NCBI GenBank assembly: GCA_963801185.1
Contig: CAWDDW010000001.1
Coordinates: 1,178,001-1,242,000, forward strand
DNA length: 64,000 nucleotides
Reading direction: 5' to 3'
Origin: Palsa-601 sp963801185
Lineage (GTDB): Bacteria; Actinomycetota; Acidimicrobiia; Acidimicrobiales; Bog-793
Shown one piece after another: positions 25,934-35,773 of this stretch (its first letter is position 1; each line of letters opens with the position of its first letter). The notes beneath the pieces were generated by a model that worked only from the letters and a program-made list of their open reading frames with translations, ran no database searches and had not been told where the DNA came from. Position numbers and translations under genes: made by a program.

Positions 25934-26847
25934 CAGAAGTAGCCCTCCTTCTTGCGATCCTCCATGGCAGCCTCGGAGAAACGATCATCAGCGCGCGTCG
26001 CACCCCGCTCGCTCACCCTCGTCACAGCCGTCTCGGCAATGACCTCGAGCGGCGTGACGGCGTGCGACTCGACTGCCGCGGTGCAGGTCATGTCGCCGAC
26101 GGTCCGGTACCGCACGGTGGCCTCGAAGGGCACTTCCTCGGCGACGTTCTCGCGCGGCGCGGTGTACGGCCCTACCGCGAGCAACATCCCCGAGCGGCGG
26201 AACACCTGCCGCTTATGGGAGAAGTAGATGGGAGGGAGCGGGATCTTCTCTGTGTCGATGTACTGCCAGATGTCGAGCTCGGTCCAGTTCGAGAGCGGGA
26301 AGACCCGGAAGTGCTCGCCCGGCCGGTGCCTCGTGTTGAACAAGTTCCACAGCTCGGGTCGCTGGGCCCGCGGGTTCCACTGACCGAACTCGTCGCGGAG
26401 GGAGAAGACGCGCTCTTTCGCGCGCGCCTTCTCCTCATCGCGCCTTCCGCCGCCGAACACTGCGTCGTACCGGCCCTCCTCGAGGACCCTCAGCAGCGTG
26501 AAGGTCTGCAGGCGGTTGCGTGTCGCTCCGGGAGTCGGGTGCTCGACGATGTTGCCGCGGTCGATGTCCTCTTGCACCGATCCGACCACGAGCCGGATGC
26601 CGTGCTCTTCGACCTGCTGGTCGCGGTACTCGATGACCTCTGGGAAGTTGTGACCGGTATCGACGTGCACTACCGGGAAGGGGATCTTCTGCGGCCAGCA
26701 CGCCTTGGCGGCGACGTGCAGGAGGACGGCAGAGTCCTTCCCGCCGGAAAAGAGCAGCGCGGGCCGCTCGAACTCGGCGACCACCTCGCGAATTATGTGG
26801 ATCGCCTCGGATTCGAGCGCGGCAAGGTGAGAGAGTCGATATGTCAT
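25933..26847 (-). CDS. cysD: Sulfate adenylyltransferase subunit 2
   Basis: A 304-residue PP-loop ATP pyrophosphatase that forms APS from sulfate and ATP with CysN. The PP-loop is LLFSGGKDSAVLLH near residue 33. Also present are VHVDTGHNFPEVIEYRD, FGGGRRDEEKARAKER, NWTELDIWQYI and the C-terminal FSEAAMEDRKKEGYF, all standard. A TAGAAT -10-type hexamer lies 12 bases before the ATG, so any leader is very short. First gene of the cysD-cysN-cysC operon. Confidence 0.97.
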   Translation of the reverse strand: MTYRLSHLAALESEAIHIIREVVAEFERPALLFSGGKDSAVLLHVAAKACWPQKIPFPVVHVDTGHNFPEVIEYRDQQVEEHGIRLVVGSVQEDIDRGNIVEHPTPGATRNRLQTFTLLRVLEEGRYDAVFGGGRRDEEKARAKERVFSLRDEFGQWNPRAQRPELWNLFNTRHRPGEHFRVFPLSNWTELDIWQYIDTEKIPLPPIYFSHKRQVFRRSGMLLAVGPYTAPRENVAEEVPFEATVRYRTVGDMTCTAAVESHAVTPLEVIAETAVTRVSERGATRADDRFSEAAMEDRKKEGYF

Positions 26848-26893
26848 GGAACTATGACCATTCTAGTCAGGTATCCGGAAGCCGCCCGATCCG

Positions 26894-27661
26894 CTACTTC
26901 GGAGGCATCCTCAGCCCGCCGTCGAGGCGGATCGTCTCGCCGTTCAGATAACCGTTCTCCGCGATCGCACACACCAGCTCAGCGAACTCGGCTGGGTAGC
27001 CGAGGCGCTTGGGGAAGAGGACGCCTGCGCCGAGGGCCTGGCGGGCCTCCTCGGGCAGGAGGCCGAGCAACGGCGTGTCCATCAGCCCCGGGGCGATCGT
27101 GTTGACCCGGATGCCCGCCGGGGCGAGGTCGCGGGCGGCCGGCACGGTCATCCCGACGATCCCACCCTTTGAGGCGGAGTAGGAGATCTGGCCGATCTGA
27201 CCCTCGAAGGCCGCCACCGAGGCGGTGTTGACGATGACCCCGCGCTCGCCGTCGGCAAGGGGCTCGGTCTTCGACATGGCGCCGGCAGCGAGGCGCATCA
27301 CGTTGAACGATCCCACCAGGTTCACGTTCACGACGGTCTTGAAGGCGTTGAAGTCGTGTGGCTCGCCTTGACGGCCGATCGTGCGCTGCGCCCAACCGAT
27401 ACCGGCGCAGTTGACGGTGATGCGGAAAGTCCCGGCAGCTGCCGCCTGCTCCACCGCCAGGCCAACGGCCTCCTCGTCGCCGACGTCACCGGCGACGTAG
27501 TTCGTACCGCTCCCGAGCTCGCTCGCGAGCGTCTTCGCGCGCGCCTCGTCCCGGTCGAAGATCGTGCAGACCGCGCCCTTGGAGGTGAGCGCCCTCACGG
27601 TGGCCTCGCCAAGTCCCGAGGCGCCCCCCGTCACGAGTGCTGACGTGTTGTTGATATCCAT
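26894..27661 (-). CDS. Short-chain dehydrogenase, 3-hydroxyacyl-CoA dehydrogenase (type II) like
   Basis: ATG 27661 is chosen because a TAGTCT hexamer ends seven bases before it and MDINNTSALVTGG begins the Rossmann fold. The frame's earlier codons have no support. The product is 255 residues. The cofactor loop is TGGASGLGEA with an FDRDEARA acidic residue pointing to NAD, the NAG-type motif is NCAGIGWA, and the catalytic Ser-Tyr-Lys are in NTASVAAFEGQIGQISYSASK. The C-terminus NGYLNGETIRLDGGLRM fits the HSD10/FabG-like group that oxidises 3-hydroxyacyl-CoA in beta-oxidation. The exact substrate is inferred from family resemblance. Confidence 0.87.
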   Translation of the reverse strand: MDINNTSALVTGGASGLGEATVRALTSKGAVCTIFDRDEARAKTLASELGSGTNYVAGDVGDEEAVGLAVEQAAAAGTFRITVNCAGIGWAQRTIGRQGEPHDFNAFKTVVNVNLVGSFNVMRLAAGAMSKTEPLADGERGVIVNTASVAAFEGQIGQISYSASKGGIVGMTVPAARDLAPAGIRVNTIAPGLMDTPLLGLLPEEARQALGAGVLFPKRLGYPAEFAELVCAIAENGYLNGETIRLDGGLRMPPK

Positions 27662-27698
27662 GTCAATGAGACTACGAGATGCCAGCTCACATGCCCAA

Positions 27699-28181
27699 TC
27701 AAGCGCCGCCGGCGGGGGCCCATGCCGCTCGCTGGGCACGTGCCGCCTCGGTCGCCAGCCGGTCGACCAGATCGTTCATCACGTCGCCCGAGTGCCCCTT
27801 CACCCACGCCATCTGGACCTCCCCGGCTCTCAGGTCGATCATCTGCTCGATGAGCGGCCGCCACAGGTCCTGATTCGCGACCTGCTCGCCCTTGGCGTTC
27901 TTCCAGCCCCTGGCCCTCCATCCGGCCCACCAGCGCTGCTTGAAGCAGTTCACGACGTAGGTCGAGTCGCTCACCACCCGCAGAGGGCCGGGATTGGCGT
28001 CGAGGGCCCGGATCACCGCCAGCAGCTCCATCCGCTGGTTCGTCGTGCGGGGATCGAACCCGCTCCCGTAGCGCTCCGTCGACTCCGCCCAGGCCCACCC
28101 GCCGGGACCGGGATTGTTGAGGCAGGCGCCGTCGGTGTAGACGACCGTCATCTCGGGGAGTGCAGGCACTGCGCTGACCAT
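27699..28181 (-). CDS. rnhA: Ribonuclease HI
   Basis: Removes RNA from RNA-DNA hybrids. The catalytic carboxylates are visible: Asp in VVYTDGAC, Glu in NQRMELLAVI, Asp in VVSDSTYVV and Asp in GDVMNDLVD. The substrate-handle region is KQRWWAGWRARGWKN, and VKGHSGD is the usual His loop. ATG 28181 and ATG 28151 are both possible starts, the second beginning directly at the first strand (MTVVYTDGA). Length is about 150-160 residues, as in the family. It is divergent from aceE across a gap of about 60 bases that must hold both promoters. Confidence 0.93.
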   Translation of the reverse strand: MVSAVPALPEMTVVYTDGACLNNPGPGGWAWAESTERYGSGFDPRTTNQRMELLAVIRALDANPGPLRVVSDSTYVVNCFKQRWWAGWRARGWKNAKGEQVANQDLWRPLIEQMIDLRAGEVQMAWVKGHSGDVMNDLVDRLATEAARAQRAAWAPAGGA

Positions 28182-28242
28182 AGTGATTCCGCGCGCCGGG
28201 ACTGCGGTCAGAGAGCGCACTACTCGGCGCGAGAATCGTCTG

Positions 28243-30975
28243 GTGATCTTCGACGGCTACTCCCACCAGGTACCCGACATCGATCCCGAGGAGACGACGG
28301 AGTGGCTCGACTCGTTCGACTCGGTGGTGGAGGGGCGTGGGCGGGAACGGGCCCGTTTCTTGCTGTTGAAGCTCCTCGAGCGAGCGTGTGCTTCACAGGT
28401 CGGCGTGCCTGCCACCGTCTCCACGCCGTACGTCAACACCATCCCGACCGAGCACGAACCGTGGTTCCCGGGCGACGAGCATCTCGAGCGGCGCATCCGC
28501 GCCTACATCCGCTGGAACGCGGCGGTGATGGTGACGAGGGCCAACACCCGTGACCCCGGCATCGGCGGTCACCTGTCGACTTACGCCAGCTCCGCCTCGC
28601 TCTACGAGGTCGGCTTCAACCACTTCTTCCGAGGCAAGGCCAACGGCCTTCCCGGCGACCAGGTGTTCTTCCAGGGGCACGCGTCGCCGGGCATCTACGC
28701 GCGCTCTTTCGTCGAGGGGCGGTTCGACGAGGGCCACATGGACAACTTCCGTTTCGAGGTGGGCGGCGGCGGGCTGTCGAGCTACCCTCACCCCCGCCTC
28801 ATGCCGGAGTTCTGGGAGTACCCCACGGTCTCGATGGGCCTCGGCCCCCTCGCGGCGGTGCACCAGGCCCGCTTCAACCGGTACCTTTTGAACCGCGAGC
28901 TCGTCGACACCTCCGGGGCAAGGGTGTGGTGCTTCGTGGGCGACGGCGAGTTCGACGAGCCCGAGACCCAGGCCGGGCTGAGGCTGGCGGCGCGTGAGGG
29001 CCTCGACAACCTCGTGTTCGTCGTCAACTGCAACCTCCAGCGCCTCGACGGGCCCGTGCGCGGCAACGGCAAGATCATCCAGGAGCTCGAGGCGCTGCTC
29101 CGCGGCTGCGAGTGGAACGTGATCAAGGTCATCTGGGGCCGCAAGTGGGACGAGCTGCTCGCGCGCGACGTCGACGGCGTGCTCGTCAACAAGATGAACA
29201 CGACTCCCGATGGGGACTTCCAGAGTTTCTCCACGCAGTCCGGCGCCTACATCCGGGAGAACTTCTTCGGACCGGACCCCCGCCTGCGGAAGATGGTCGA
29301 GCACCTGTCCGACCTCGAGCTGCAGCAGCTCCCCCGCGGTGGGCACGACTACCGCAAGCTGTACGCCGCCTACAAGGCGGCCACCGAGCAGACCGGCGCG
29401 CCGGTGGCGATACTCGCGAAGACGATCAAGGGCTGGACGCTCGGGCCCGAGATCGAGTCCCGCAACGCCACTCACCAGATCAAGAAGATGACGCGGGACC
29501 AGCTCCGGACACTCCGGGACCGCCTGTACCTGCACGACGAGATCCCCGACGAGGCGCTCGACGCCGAGCACCCGCCGTACTACCGCCCGCCGGCCGGCTC
29601 TCCCGAGCACGAGTACCTGACGGCGCGCCTGGCGGCGCTCGGCGGGTCGCTTCCTCAGCGCGTCGTCCGGGGTCTCGGTCACACGGGCCTGCCCGCACCG
29701 GCGCCGTCGGTGTTCGCGGAGTTCCTCGAAGGCTCGCGGGGCCAGGCCGTCTCGACCACGATGGCCTTCGCCCGGATGCTGCGGTCCATGTTGCGCGACC
29801 CGGGGATAGGTCGCTTCGTCGTGCCGATCATCCCTGACGAAGGCCGGACCTTCGGGCTCGACGCGCTCTTTTCCGAAGTGAAGATCTACTCGGCCGGCGG
29901 GCAGGGCTACACATCGGTCGACGCCGGTCTGCTCTTGTCCTACTCCGAGGACCGGCGCGGGCAGATCCTCGAGGAGGGCATCACCGAGGCCGGGGCGATG
30001 GCGTCCTTCCAGGCTGCGGGCACGGCCTATGCCAACTGGTCGACGCCGATGATCCCCATCTTCCTCTTCTACTCGATGTTCGGCTTCCAGCGGATCGGTG
30101 ACCTGATCTGGCAGTCGGCCGACGCGAGGGCGAGAGGCTTCCTCATCGGTGCGACGGCCGGCAGGACGACCATGAGCGGCGAGGGCCTCCAGCACGAGGA
30201 CGGCCACTCACAGCTGCTCGCCTCGGTCGTCCCCTCCATCTGCGCGTTCGACCCCGCCTTCGCGTACGAGGTGGCCTTCATCATGGAGGACGGCTTGCGG
30301 CGCATGTACGGCGGCGAGGGTGAGGACGTCATGTACTACCTCACGCTCTACAACGAGAACTACCCGATGCCGGCATTGTCGTCAGATGCCGCAGAGCGCC
30401 AGAGTGTGCGGGAGGGTGTGCTGGCGGGGGCTTACCGTTTCTTGCCGGGTCCGGCCCTCAAGCGGGGAGCGGCCGGCACGCGCCGGGCGACGATCCTCTT
30501 CTCCGGCACGGCCTGGCAGGCCGCCAGCGAGGCCCGCGACCTCCTGGCGGAGAGATGGAACGTCTCGGCCGAATGCTGGTCGGTGACAAGCTGGAAGCAG
30601 CTCCGCGAGGAAGCGCTCGAGACCGAGCGCTTCAACCGGCTGCATCCTGGCGGCGAACGGCGGGTGCCGTACGTGACAGAGCTGCTGTCGCAGGCGGCGG
30701 GACCGGTCGTCGCCGTGACGGACTTCATGAAGGCGGTGCCTGATCAGATCGCTCGCTGGGTACCGGCACGGTACACCCCGCTCGGGACCGACGGCTTCGG
30801 CCGGTCCGACACGCGCGCCTCGCTCAGGCGTCATTTCGAGGTGGACGCGGCACACGTAGCCCTGGCGGTCCTCGACGGCCTTGCGGCAGAGGGCGAGCTG
30901 AAGGAAGACGAGGTCACAAAGGCCATCAAGCAGCTCGGCATCGATCCTGAGGTGCTCGACCCGCGCCTCGCGTAA
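28243..30975 (+). CDS. aceE: Pyruvate dehydrogenase E1 component, homodimeric type
   Basis: A 910-residue thiamine-diphosphate enzyme decarboxylating pyruvate and acetylating E2. GTG 28243 is chosen because a GAGAAT hexamer ends six bases before it and the protein begins as the family does; GTG 28183 is also in frame. The TPP motif runs from GDGEFDEPE to NCNLQRLDG. Other landmarks are GHASPGIYARSF, RIADEGRTFG-like PDEGRTFGLD, YSAGGQGYTSVD, TTMSGEGLQHEDGHS and the C-terminal GTDGFGRSDTR. Its partners E2, E3, LipB and LipA are encoded 5-12 kb to the left on the opposite strand. Confidence 0.96.
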   Translation: MIFDGYSHQVPDIDPEETTEWLDSFDSVVEGRGRERARFLLLKLLERACASQVGVPATVSTPYVNTIPTEHEPWFPGDEHLERRIRAYIRWNAAVMVTRANTRDPGIGGHLSTYASSASLYEVGFNHFFRGKANGLPGDQVFFQGHASPGIYARSFVEGRFDEGHMDNFRFEVGGGGLSSYPHPRLMPEFWEYPTVSMGLGPLAAVHQARFNRYLLNRELVDTSGARVWCFVGDGEFDEPETQAGLRLAAREGLDNLVFVVNCNLQRLDGPVRGNGKIIQELEALLRGCEWNVIKVIWGRKWDELLARDVDGVLVNKMNTTPDGDFQSFSTQSGAYIRENFFGPDPRLRKMVEHLSDLELQQLPRGGHDYRKLYAAYKAATEQTGAPVAILAKTIKGWTLGPEIESRNATHQIKKMTRDQLRTLRDRLYLHDEIPDEALDAEHPPYYRPPAGSPEHEYLTARLAALGGSLPQRVVRGLGHTGLPAPAPSVFAEFLEGSRGQAVSTTMAFARMLRSMLRDPGIGRFVVPIIPDEGRTFGLDALFSEVKIYSAGGQGYTSVDAGLLLSYSEDRRGQILEEGITEAGAMASFQAAGTAYANWSTPMIPIFLFYSMFGFQRIGDLIWQSADARARGFLIGATAGRTTMSGEGLQHEDGHSQLLASVVPSICAFDPAFAYEVAFIMEDGLRRMYGGEGEDVMYYLTLYNENYPMPALSSDAAERQSVREGVLAGAYRFLPGPALKRGAAGTRRATILFSGTAWQAASEARDLLAERWNVSAECWSVTSWKQLREEALETERFNRLHPGGERRVPYVTELLSQAAGPVVAVTDFMKAVPDQIARWVPARYTPLGTDGFGRSDTRASLRRHFEVDAAHVALAVLDGLAAEGELKEDEVTKAIKQLGIDPEVLDPRLA

Positions 30976-30999
30976 GGCCCCTGGTCTGCGATCAGGGCC
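30976..30999 (+). terminator. Hairpin after aceE
   Basis: GGCCCCTG and CAGGGCC face each other across nine or ten bases immediately after the aceE stop, forming an imperfect GC-rich stem. There is no T-tract. It is a possible transcription terminator. Confidence 0.4.
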
Positions 31000-31072
31000 G
31001 AACTGATCAAGGTGGAGGCGTAAGGTTCCGATAAAGGAGAGGCGCCCTAGCGCGAACCTCCGAAGAGGGAAC

Positions 31073-33942
31073 ATGGAACAGCGCGAGACGGCCGGCATCA
31101 CCATCCGGCTCATCATCGAGCAGGTGAGGCGCGAGCGCGGTGAGCCCGGTGTACGGCGTCTTCTTCGAGCTCACTCATGACCCCCGGCCGCTCGAAGTCC
31201 TCGAAAACCCTCGGGTCTGGCACTCCGTCGAGACGCGCCGCCGGTTCTTCGACGCCGGGGCGGAGGTCACCGGCGATCCCGACTTCGCCCGTCAGGTGGG
31301 CGCGTCGATCCTCTCGTCGAGGGCCAGCTGGCTCCTGCGGGCGTTGTTCGGCCGCTTCGGTTCTCCCCGCGCCCTGCTGAAAGCGCTGCCGGTCGCCCAA
31401 TCCAAGTTCGACACGGCCTGTGAATCTCGACTCGTCGACCAGCGGGACGGCTACGCGCGCATCGATTTCCACACGAGATCCCTCTATACGCCCTCCCCGC
31501 ACGACTGCAAGTACGCGATGGGCCTCTTCTCACAGATGCCCGTGCTGTTCGACATGGCGCCCGCCGTCGTCGATCAGCCTCAGTGCCAAGCGGAGGGAGC
31601 CGACCACTGCGTCTTCGAGATCAGGTGGGCCGAGCTGCAACAGGGTCGGTCGAGGTGGCTGCGCAAGCTGCACCGCTCGACGGTTCCCCCCGAGCTCGTC
31701 CAGGCCCAGCTCGAGGACCTTCAAGACGCGGTGGCGGACCTCCTCGGGACCCGCGACGTCGACGAAGTGATCGCGAAGGTCACCGAACACGCCGGCTCGG
31801 CCGTCGCCGCCCAACAGTTGCTCCTGGCGGTACGCCTCGACGACGGATCTCCGATCGAGGTGCGGGCGGAGGGCTTCGGTGCCGAGCTCGCGCTGCAGCT
31901 CGGCACCGATCTCCTCGAGACCGGCAAGCTGCCCGAACCACGCGGCACTGAGGACGGGGCGCACGTTCTCGTGGCGGAGGTCTGCTCGTCCCATCGGGCG
32001 TACGGCAAGCTCGTCGCCTTCTCGAACGCCCCGTTCGTCGAAACCGAGCAGCAGCTCCTCGACGCGTACGCCCGCCTGGCGGCAACGACGCTCGACGCGA
32101 CCGTCTCGCTCCACGTGGCGGCCGCCCGGCAACAGACCGCCGAGGTGCTCGGTGCCTTCGCGGCGCAGTTGATACGCGTGCAGGACACCGAGGGCATCGC
32201 TGCCGCGACGGTCGAAGCCATCCAAGAGATCGTCTCGTCGGACCGGTCTGTCGTGTACAGGTACCTGGACGAGAGCGGATCTCTCGCGACGTTCGCGGTC
32301 AGCGGTTTCGAGCCGGCGATGGAAGAGGACATCCAGGCACTCGTCATCTCGGTCGAGGACACGCCGGAGCTTCTCGAAGCTCATCTCCTCGCCCGACACC
32401 TCCCGTGTCTACGACCGCTCCACCGCTGACGACTTCCTGCAGATCGTGATGGACAAGTTCGGCGTGGACTGCTTTGCCGCCGTGCCGATCCGGACAAGTG
32501 GCCGCCTCTACGGGGTCCTCTCCGCGTCCTGGACGACGGATCATCGGCCGCACAACCTCGAGGACCTGGGAGCGCGGCTCGGCGCAATCGCAGACCAGGC
32601 GGCAGGGGCATGGGAGAAGGCGTCCTTGCTGGAGCAGGTCCACCGCCACGCCTCCATCGACTCGCTGACCGGCCTCGCGAACCGGCGCGTCTTCACCGAG
32701 ATGCTGGCTCGGCTCCTCGGCCAACAGGGAGGGCCATCCGTCGCCGTGCTCTTCTGCGACCTCGACCGGTTCAAAGGCGTGAACGACGCGCTCGGCCACG
32801 ATGCGGGCGACGACCTCCTCGTCGAAGTCGGGCGGCGCCTGCACCACTGCGTCCGCTCCGACGATCTCGTGGCTCGTCTGGGCGGCGACGAGTTCACCGT
32901 CCTCCTGACCGACATCGGTGACGACTGGCGCCCCGAAGCTTTCGAGACGAAGATCCGCGAAGCGATGATCGAGCCCGTCGACGTCGGCGGGGTACAGGTC
33001 GTCGTCCATCTCAGTGTTGGCGCGATCGTCGCCACACCCGGGCAGTCGAGCGTGCGGGACATCCTGCGGCGCGCGGATGCTGCCATGTACGTGGCGAAGG
33101 CACGAGGAGGCGACCGGCTCCTCTCCTTCGAGGACGACATGCTCCTCGAACGCTCCGAGCGGTTCGACCTGGAAGCGAGCTTGGCAGTGGCGGCGGCCGA
33201 CCTCGATCAGTTCCTGGTGCTGTACCAGCCGCAGGTCGACATGACCACCGGCAAGGTAGTCGGCGCAGAAGCCTTGGTCAGGTGGCAGCACCCGACAGAA
33301 GGGCTGCTAGCGCCCGACCGCTTCCTGGCACTGGCAGAGGAGACCGGGCTCATAGTCCCGATCGACCTCCACGTGCTGCGCACCGCCCTCACCACGTTGG
33401 TCGCCTGGCGGGCCGGAGGGCTCGACCTACGGGTCGCAGTCAACTTCTCCGCCCGCACGCTCACGAGCCCTCAGCTCGTCCCGACGGTCCGTGAGGCGCT
33501 GGAGGTCGCCGGGGTCGCAGGCGGCTTGCTCGAGATTGAGCTGACCGAGTCCACGGCTGTCTCCGATCCCGAGGCGATGAGCCGGATCCTCGTCTCGCTC
33601 CGCGACCTCGGCGTGTCGGTGGCGATCGACGACGTCGGCACGGGCTACTCCTCCCTCGCCCTGCTCCACAAGCTGCCGGCACAGAGGATCAAGATCGACC
33701 GGAGCTTCGTCGAGCGGATCACCGAGGACGAGGCGAGCCGATCAGTCGTCGAGGCGGTGCTCCTCCTGGCGGACCGCCTGGGCCAGAGTGTCATCGCAGA
33801 AGGCGTCGAGACCACCGAGCAGGCCGTCCAGTTGAGGGCCCTCGGTTGCATTCTCGGCCAGGGCTACTTGTTCGCCCGTCCCACCGCCGCCTCCGAGGTG
33901 CGCGAGATCGCGCTCGCTGGGATCCAACCCATTCCGGCATGA
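31073..33942 (+). CDS. Multidomain GAF-GGDEF-EAL cyclic-di-GMP protein (two frameshifts as read)
   Basis: ATG 31073 follows GAAGAGGGA and starts MEQRETAGITIRLIIEQV. This frame ends at 31180, and the coding pattern continues one frame over (THDPRPLEVLENPRVW), rejoined by dropping a T from CTTCTTCGAGCTC at 31158-31172. A second break at GAAGCTC 32376-32382 is rejoined by dropping one A. The corrected length is 955 residues. An N-terminal helical sensor domain (1-190) is followed by two GAF-like domains (about 200-330 and 350-480). The GGDEF domain has an intact GGDEF and an RSDD inhibitory-type site. The EAL domain shows EALVRW, ELTES, DDVGTGYSS and AEGVET. It may both make and degrade c-di-GMP. 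The small downstream gene overlaps its stop. Confidence 0.88.
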
Positions 33943-34463
33943 TGTCGAGGATGTCCTCGACGCTCTCGACGGCCTCGACGGTCTCGATGCTCTCCATGGT
34001 CCACCTCACGAGGTCGATCGGCCTCGATGCGGGCCGGTGGCTCGCCGTACTCCGGATCGGCCTCGGGCTGTGGTGGCTCGAGAGCTGGCGCCACAAGAAC
34101 AAAAAGGCGTGGTTCGAACAGGGTGCCGGGATCGCGTGGGCACAGTCCGTGGCCGACAAGCACAAGTGGGGTGCCGTGCGGGCCGGCTTCAACAAGGTCG
34201 TGTCACCGCGGCCGAAGGTGATGGCCTATGTCGTGGTCTACGCCGAGCTCGCGATCGGCCTCGGCGTGACGTTGGGCTTTCTGACTCCGATCGCGCTGGC
34301 CGGCGGCCTCGTGCTCAACATCATGTACTTCGTGCTCATGATCAAGGACTGGGCCGAACAGGGGCAGAACTCGATGATGGCCCTGATCTCGGTCGTGTGC
34401 ATATTCGCTCGCGCGAACCAGTGCTGGTCGATCGATCACGCGCTGCACCTGCTCGGTGGGTGA
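33939..34463 (+). CDS. DoxX-like membrane protein
   Basis: ATG 33939 overlaps the stop of the EAL gene (ATGA), giving a protein of about 174 residues. The first 20 residues are a low-complexity Ser/Thr/Met stretch, and the true start may be a later Met such as the one before VHLTRSIG. Four hydrophobic segments follow, with RIGLGLWWLESW in the first, VVYAELAIGLGVTLGFLTPIALAGGLVLNIMYFVLM in the middle and MALISVVCIFA in the last. The pattern and size fit the DoxX/DoxD family of quinone-associated membrane proteins. The function is not known in detail. Confidence 0.7.
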   Translation: MMSRMSSTLSTASTVSMLSMVHLTRSIGLDAGRWLAVLRIGLGLWWLESWRHKNKKAWFEQGAGIAWAQSVADKHKWGAVRAGFNKVVSPRPKVMAYVVVYAELAIGLGVTLGFLTPIALAGGLVLNIMYFVLMIKDWAEQGQNSMMALISVVCIFARANQCWSIDHALHLLGG

Positions 34464-34465
34464 GC

Positions 34466-35282
34466 TCAGCCGAACACCCACTGCCGGCGGCCTTCTGCTG
34501 CCAGCAACCGACCGAACTGCAGTCCCGGGAAGTGGGCCGCTGTCACCGGCGTGTCGGAGCCCTCGAGCTTCCCGGGCAAGAGCCTCGCGCGAACGGCGGG
34601 CGAGCTCACGGTCGACGTCTCCAAGGGCCTCCCAGTCGTCGCTGAGCAGTTCAGCGGGGCAGTGGACCACGTCGCCGAGGAGCACCGCGCGTTCGGATCC
34701 GGAGGAGACGACTATGACCGTGCTGCCGGGAGTATGACCGGGAGCGCTGCGGACGTCCAGGCCGGGCAGGATCGTCCCGTCGCCGTCCCACATCTCGAGC
34801 CGGTCCGCTACCGGCGGGAGCAGCTCGGAGGCCGACCGGCCACCCATGAGCCGGACGCCCCCGCTGTCGTCGAACGGTTCGGGTCCCATGAAGAAACCCC
34901 AATCAGCTTCATGGCAGCGGTACGTCGCCTTCGGGAAGAGCCTGTGCTCGCCGTCGGTTGCCCATCCGAGATGATCGAAATGGAGGTGCGTGAGCACGAC
35001 GTCGGTCACATCCGACGGCTCCACACCCGAGGCCGCCAGGTTCTTCATGAACGTGCCCGTCCGGGCAGGATCGGCATTCGGTCCGATCCCGGTATCGACC
35101 ATCGCGAGGCGGTCTCCACTCCGCACGAGGAAGCCGCCCATCTCGAAGGTCAACAGGCCTTTCTCATCGAGGAACTGGCTGTGTTGTTGCCACTCCTTGT
35201 CGGTCTTGTTGAACATGAGCGTCGGCGGCGCCTGGAGGCTCCCGTCGGAGACGCCTTCGATGGTGACCGTGCCGATCTGCAC
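34466..35282 (-). CDS. MBL-fold metallo-hydrolase (frameshifted as read)
   Basis: A metallo-beta-lactamase-fold hydrolase. GTG 35282 has a TACGGT hexamer seven bases upstream. Zinc ligands are seen in THLHFDHLGW, in APGHTPGSTV, and the Asp in LLGDVVHCP. As read, the frame continues out of family to 34203. The junction reads CGGGAAGCTCGAGG, and dropping one A gives ARELEGSDTPVTAAHFPG, then FGRLL and a stop at 34466, for 271 residues. The AHFPG ending with its last metal-binding His is typical of this MBL group. It converges on the DoxX gene. The substrate is unknown. Confidence 0.85.
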
Positions 35283-35358
35283 CGAACGGACCGTAACAGG
35301 GCCACGAAGGAGCCCGCTGCGGGCATGCCGAAGGAGTGACGAGAGATTGCCGCGTTGG

Positions 35359-35766
35359 TTACCTGAGGGCGATCAGGCCTGCCGTTGTCGGCGCGAATCC
35401 GCAGGCGTCGAAGTAGAAGGATCTGAGGTGCTCACCGAAGTCGACGTGAAGCCACTCGCAACCCGCCTCTCTCGCCTGGTCGCGGGCGATTGCCACAAGC
35501 TGGCTCCCGACGCCCTTGCCCCGGGCTGGGATCGCGACCATCGTGTCCTGGATCCAGGCGTGCACCAGTCCGTCCCACAGCACGTTGACGAAACCGACGA
35601 GCGTGCCGCCCTCTCTCGCCACCACCCAGCCCAGGCTGTGCTCACGGACGAGCTCTCTCCAGTTGAAGTCGCTGTCCTCGAACACCCGGGTCTCGAAGGC
35701 TTGCGCGTGGAGCTCGTTGACCTCGGTGCTGTTGAAGTCGCCTCGCCATTCGTAAAGGACGGCCAT
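35359..35766 (-). CDS. GNAT family N-acetyltransferase
   Basis: ATG 35766 (MAVLYEWRGDF) is chosen because the GNAT fold begins there and because it lies seven bases after the stop of the lipoprotein gene upstream. The product is 135 residues. The central strands LGWVVAREGGTLVGFVNVLWDG and IQDTMVAIPARGKGVGSQLV carry the acetyl-CoA loop RGKGVG. A C-terminal segment EWLHVDFGEHLRSFYFDACGF is the usual Y-FY.A.GF motif. A small acetyltransferase of unknown substrate, apparently in a two-gene unit with the lipoprotein. Confidence 0.85.
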   Translation of the reverse strand: MAVLYEWRGDFNSTEVNELHAQAFETRVFEDSDFNWRELVREHSLGWVVAREGGTLVGFVNVLWDGLVHAWIQDTMVAIPARGKGVGSQLVAIARDQAREAGCEWLHVDFGEHLRSFYFDACGFAPTTAGLIALR

Positions 35767-35773
35767 CGGGGCC

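Noticed and set aside
28393..30207. A 604-codon frame antisense to aceE
   Set aside because: Shadow of the aceE codons; no motif and no ribosome site.
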